Origin: Acidobacteriota bacterium
GTDB taxonomy: Bacteria > Acidobacteriota > Thermoanaerobaculia > Multivoradales > SZUA-115
Direction: 5' to 3'
Assembly: GCA_003231035.1 (NCBI GenBank)
Contig: QIHU01000016.1
Span: 1-7,999 of the forward strand
DNA length: 7,999 nt
The translations under genes and the position numbers were made by a program. The notes under the pieces are model-generated. The model saw only the letters and a list, made by a program, of their open reading frames with translations, searched no databases and was not told where the DNA came from. Shown piece by piece: positions 7,207 through 7,999 of the stretch; the first letter of the stretch is position 1; each line of letters starts with the position of its first letter.

Positions 7207-7999
7207 CCCCCGCTTCGGTGTATCGGCCTCGCAGCAGGAGCAGCTCCAAAGGCGGAGTTTCGTAGAAGGTGCCGCGCCAACCGTGGAAGGCGGTATCGGC
7301 GGTCTCCTGCAACAGGCGATAGGCCACCTCGCGCCGCCCAAGTTGCCACTCAACCTCCGCGAGAATTCGCAGGTTGTGGCCAAAATGCCAGTCAAAGCGC
7401 CGCATCAGAGAGGTCGACGCTGGATCCACGAGCCGCGCGCGGTGCAAGAGGTCGGCACGCCGAAACCAGGGTGCCGCCTCCTCCCACTTCTCGGAGCGAG
7501 CGAGAACATGTCCCACCATGTGGAGGGCATGGGGTGCGTGGGGTGCACCCTTGGCAAACACCTGTGCATGTGGCAACGCCCGCGGGTGCTGCCCAAGGTC
7601 TTCGTAGGCGTGAATCAAGAAGTGGTGGGCGTCCAGTTGATCCGGGTTGGCCTCGATCGCTTGGCGAAACCATACCGCCGCCTCGGCACCGCCACCTTGC
7701 CCCCGGCCGGCGACAGTCGCCTCGGAGGCAACGCCGCGAAGGGTCAAGACGTGCGAGTCCCCGCCGGTCAGCTCGAGAAGCGCGTCGATCTGCTCAATGT
7801 AGAGCCGCTGTGCACTCGCCCGCCGCGAGGCCGGCACGCACAGCGCAGCTAGTTTCTGTTGGAAGATCTTGCGCCATCCTTCGGCGATCGGCGCGGCTCT
7901 CTCTCCGGTTGCAAGCCGTGTCGCGGCCGCCAAGTGATCGGCCGCCTCGGCAAACCCCTCCATCTCGAGAAAAGCGCGCGCCAAGCCGACGTGGGCCAT
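7133..7999 (-). CDS. His-rich tetratricopeptide-repeat protein, N-terminus outside the window, C-terminus altered by a frameshift
   Basis: The frame enters from the right edge; the ATG at 7999 is probably internal, because the first residues already read as a TPR helix pair (VGLARAFLEMEGFAEAADHL). Further repeat-like segments are AEAAVWFRQAIEANPDQLDA (105-124), EKWEEAAPWFRRA (170-182) and LAEVEWQLGRREVAYRLLQ (213-231). Between them lies a distinctive His-rich core: HHFLIHAYE (125-133), HAPHALHMVGH (154-164) and HFGHN (205-209). TPR proteins with HxxIH, HM-x-x-H and HN signatures form a recurring, poorly characterised bacterial group. The protein probably acts as a scaffold, and a metal site is conceivable. 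After G264 (codon 7208-7210) the frame leaves the family pattern, reads 24 low-complexity residues and stops at 7133; the natural continuation is in the next frame. No signal peptide can be judged. Confidence 0.75.
   Translation of the reverse strand: MAHVGLARAFLEMEGFAEAADHLAAATRLATGERAAPIAEGWRKIFQQKLAALCVPASRRASAQRLYIEQIDALLELTGGDSHVLTLRGVASEATVAGRGQGGGAEAAVWFRQAIEANPDQLDAHHFLIHAYEDLGQHPRALPHAQVFAKGAPHAPHALHMVGHVLARSEKWEEAAPWFRRADLLHRARLVDPASTSLMRRFDWHFGHNLRILAEVEWQLGRREVAYRLLQETADTAFHGWRGTFYETPPLELLLLRGRYTEAGAVGASLCLPLGRGSSSRPRSDRGG
7207..7211 (-). other. Frameshift site: run of five C (G on the coding strand)
   Basis: The coding strand reads GAA GCG GGG GCC here. Removing one G from the five-G run restores a continuous TPR protein from 7999 to 6853. 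Upstream of the run one frame has family character and downstream only the other does, so the switch point can be placed within a few codons. A homopolymer indel is the simplest cause. Confidence 0.65.

Noticed and set aside
7207..7211. Programmed ribosomal frameshifting at the G5 run
   Set aside because: There is no known slippery heptamer, no obvious stimulatory hairpin just downstream and no precedent I know of in this type of protein; a simple indel is more economical.
1..7999. A hidden defence, mobile or biosynthetic system
   Set aside because: All coding space is accounted for by repair genes, a cell-wall synthase, one small membrane protein and a TPR protein. There is no transposase, integrase, direct-repeat array or toxin-antitoxin-like pair.

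Overview
The window is a GC-rich stretch (roughly 60-65% GC by eye) of densely coding bacterial chromosome. It carries two housekeeping modules and one damaged gene at the right edge. No mobile element, phage gene, tRNA, rRNA or CRISPR array is visible. The sequence alone does not fix the taxon. A GC-rich Gram-negative-type bacterium is likely; an Acidobacteriota-like lineage is only my impression from the style of the proteins.

Layout. Minus strand, right to left: a small single-pass membrane protein of unknown function (3981-3427), uvrB (3364-1361) and uvrC (1353 to beyond the left edge). These run in one direction with gaps of 62 and 7 bases and look like one repair-centred transcription unit. 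On the plus strand, diverging from the small membrane protein across an 81-base gap, lies a full-length class A penicillin-binding protein of the PBP1A type (4063-6570). A convergent 282-base intergenic region follows (6571-6852), with a possible terminator for the leftward gene. The right end (6853-7999, minus) is a His-rich tetratricopeptide-repeat protein. Its N-terminus lies outside the window and its frame is broken by one apparent extra base in a run of five Cs (7207-7211 on the plus strand).

Function. UvrB and UvrC are the damage-verifying helicase and the dual-incision nuclease of nucleotide excision repair; uvrA is not in the window. PBP1A polymerises and cross-links peptidoglycan and is functionally separate from the repair genes. 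The most useful observations are the frameshift in the TPR gene, a shared start-site arrangement suggesting leaderless transcription (a TA-beginning hexamer six bases before three of the start codons, with no well-placed Shine-Dalgarno sequence), and the uncharacterised membrane protein upstream of uvrB. I found no convincing new biological system.
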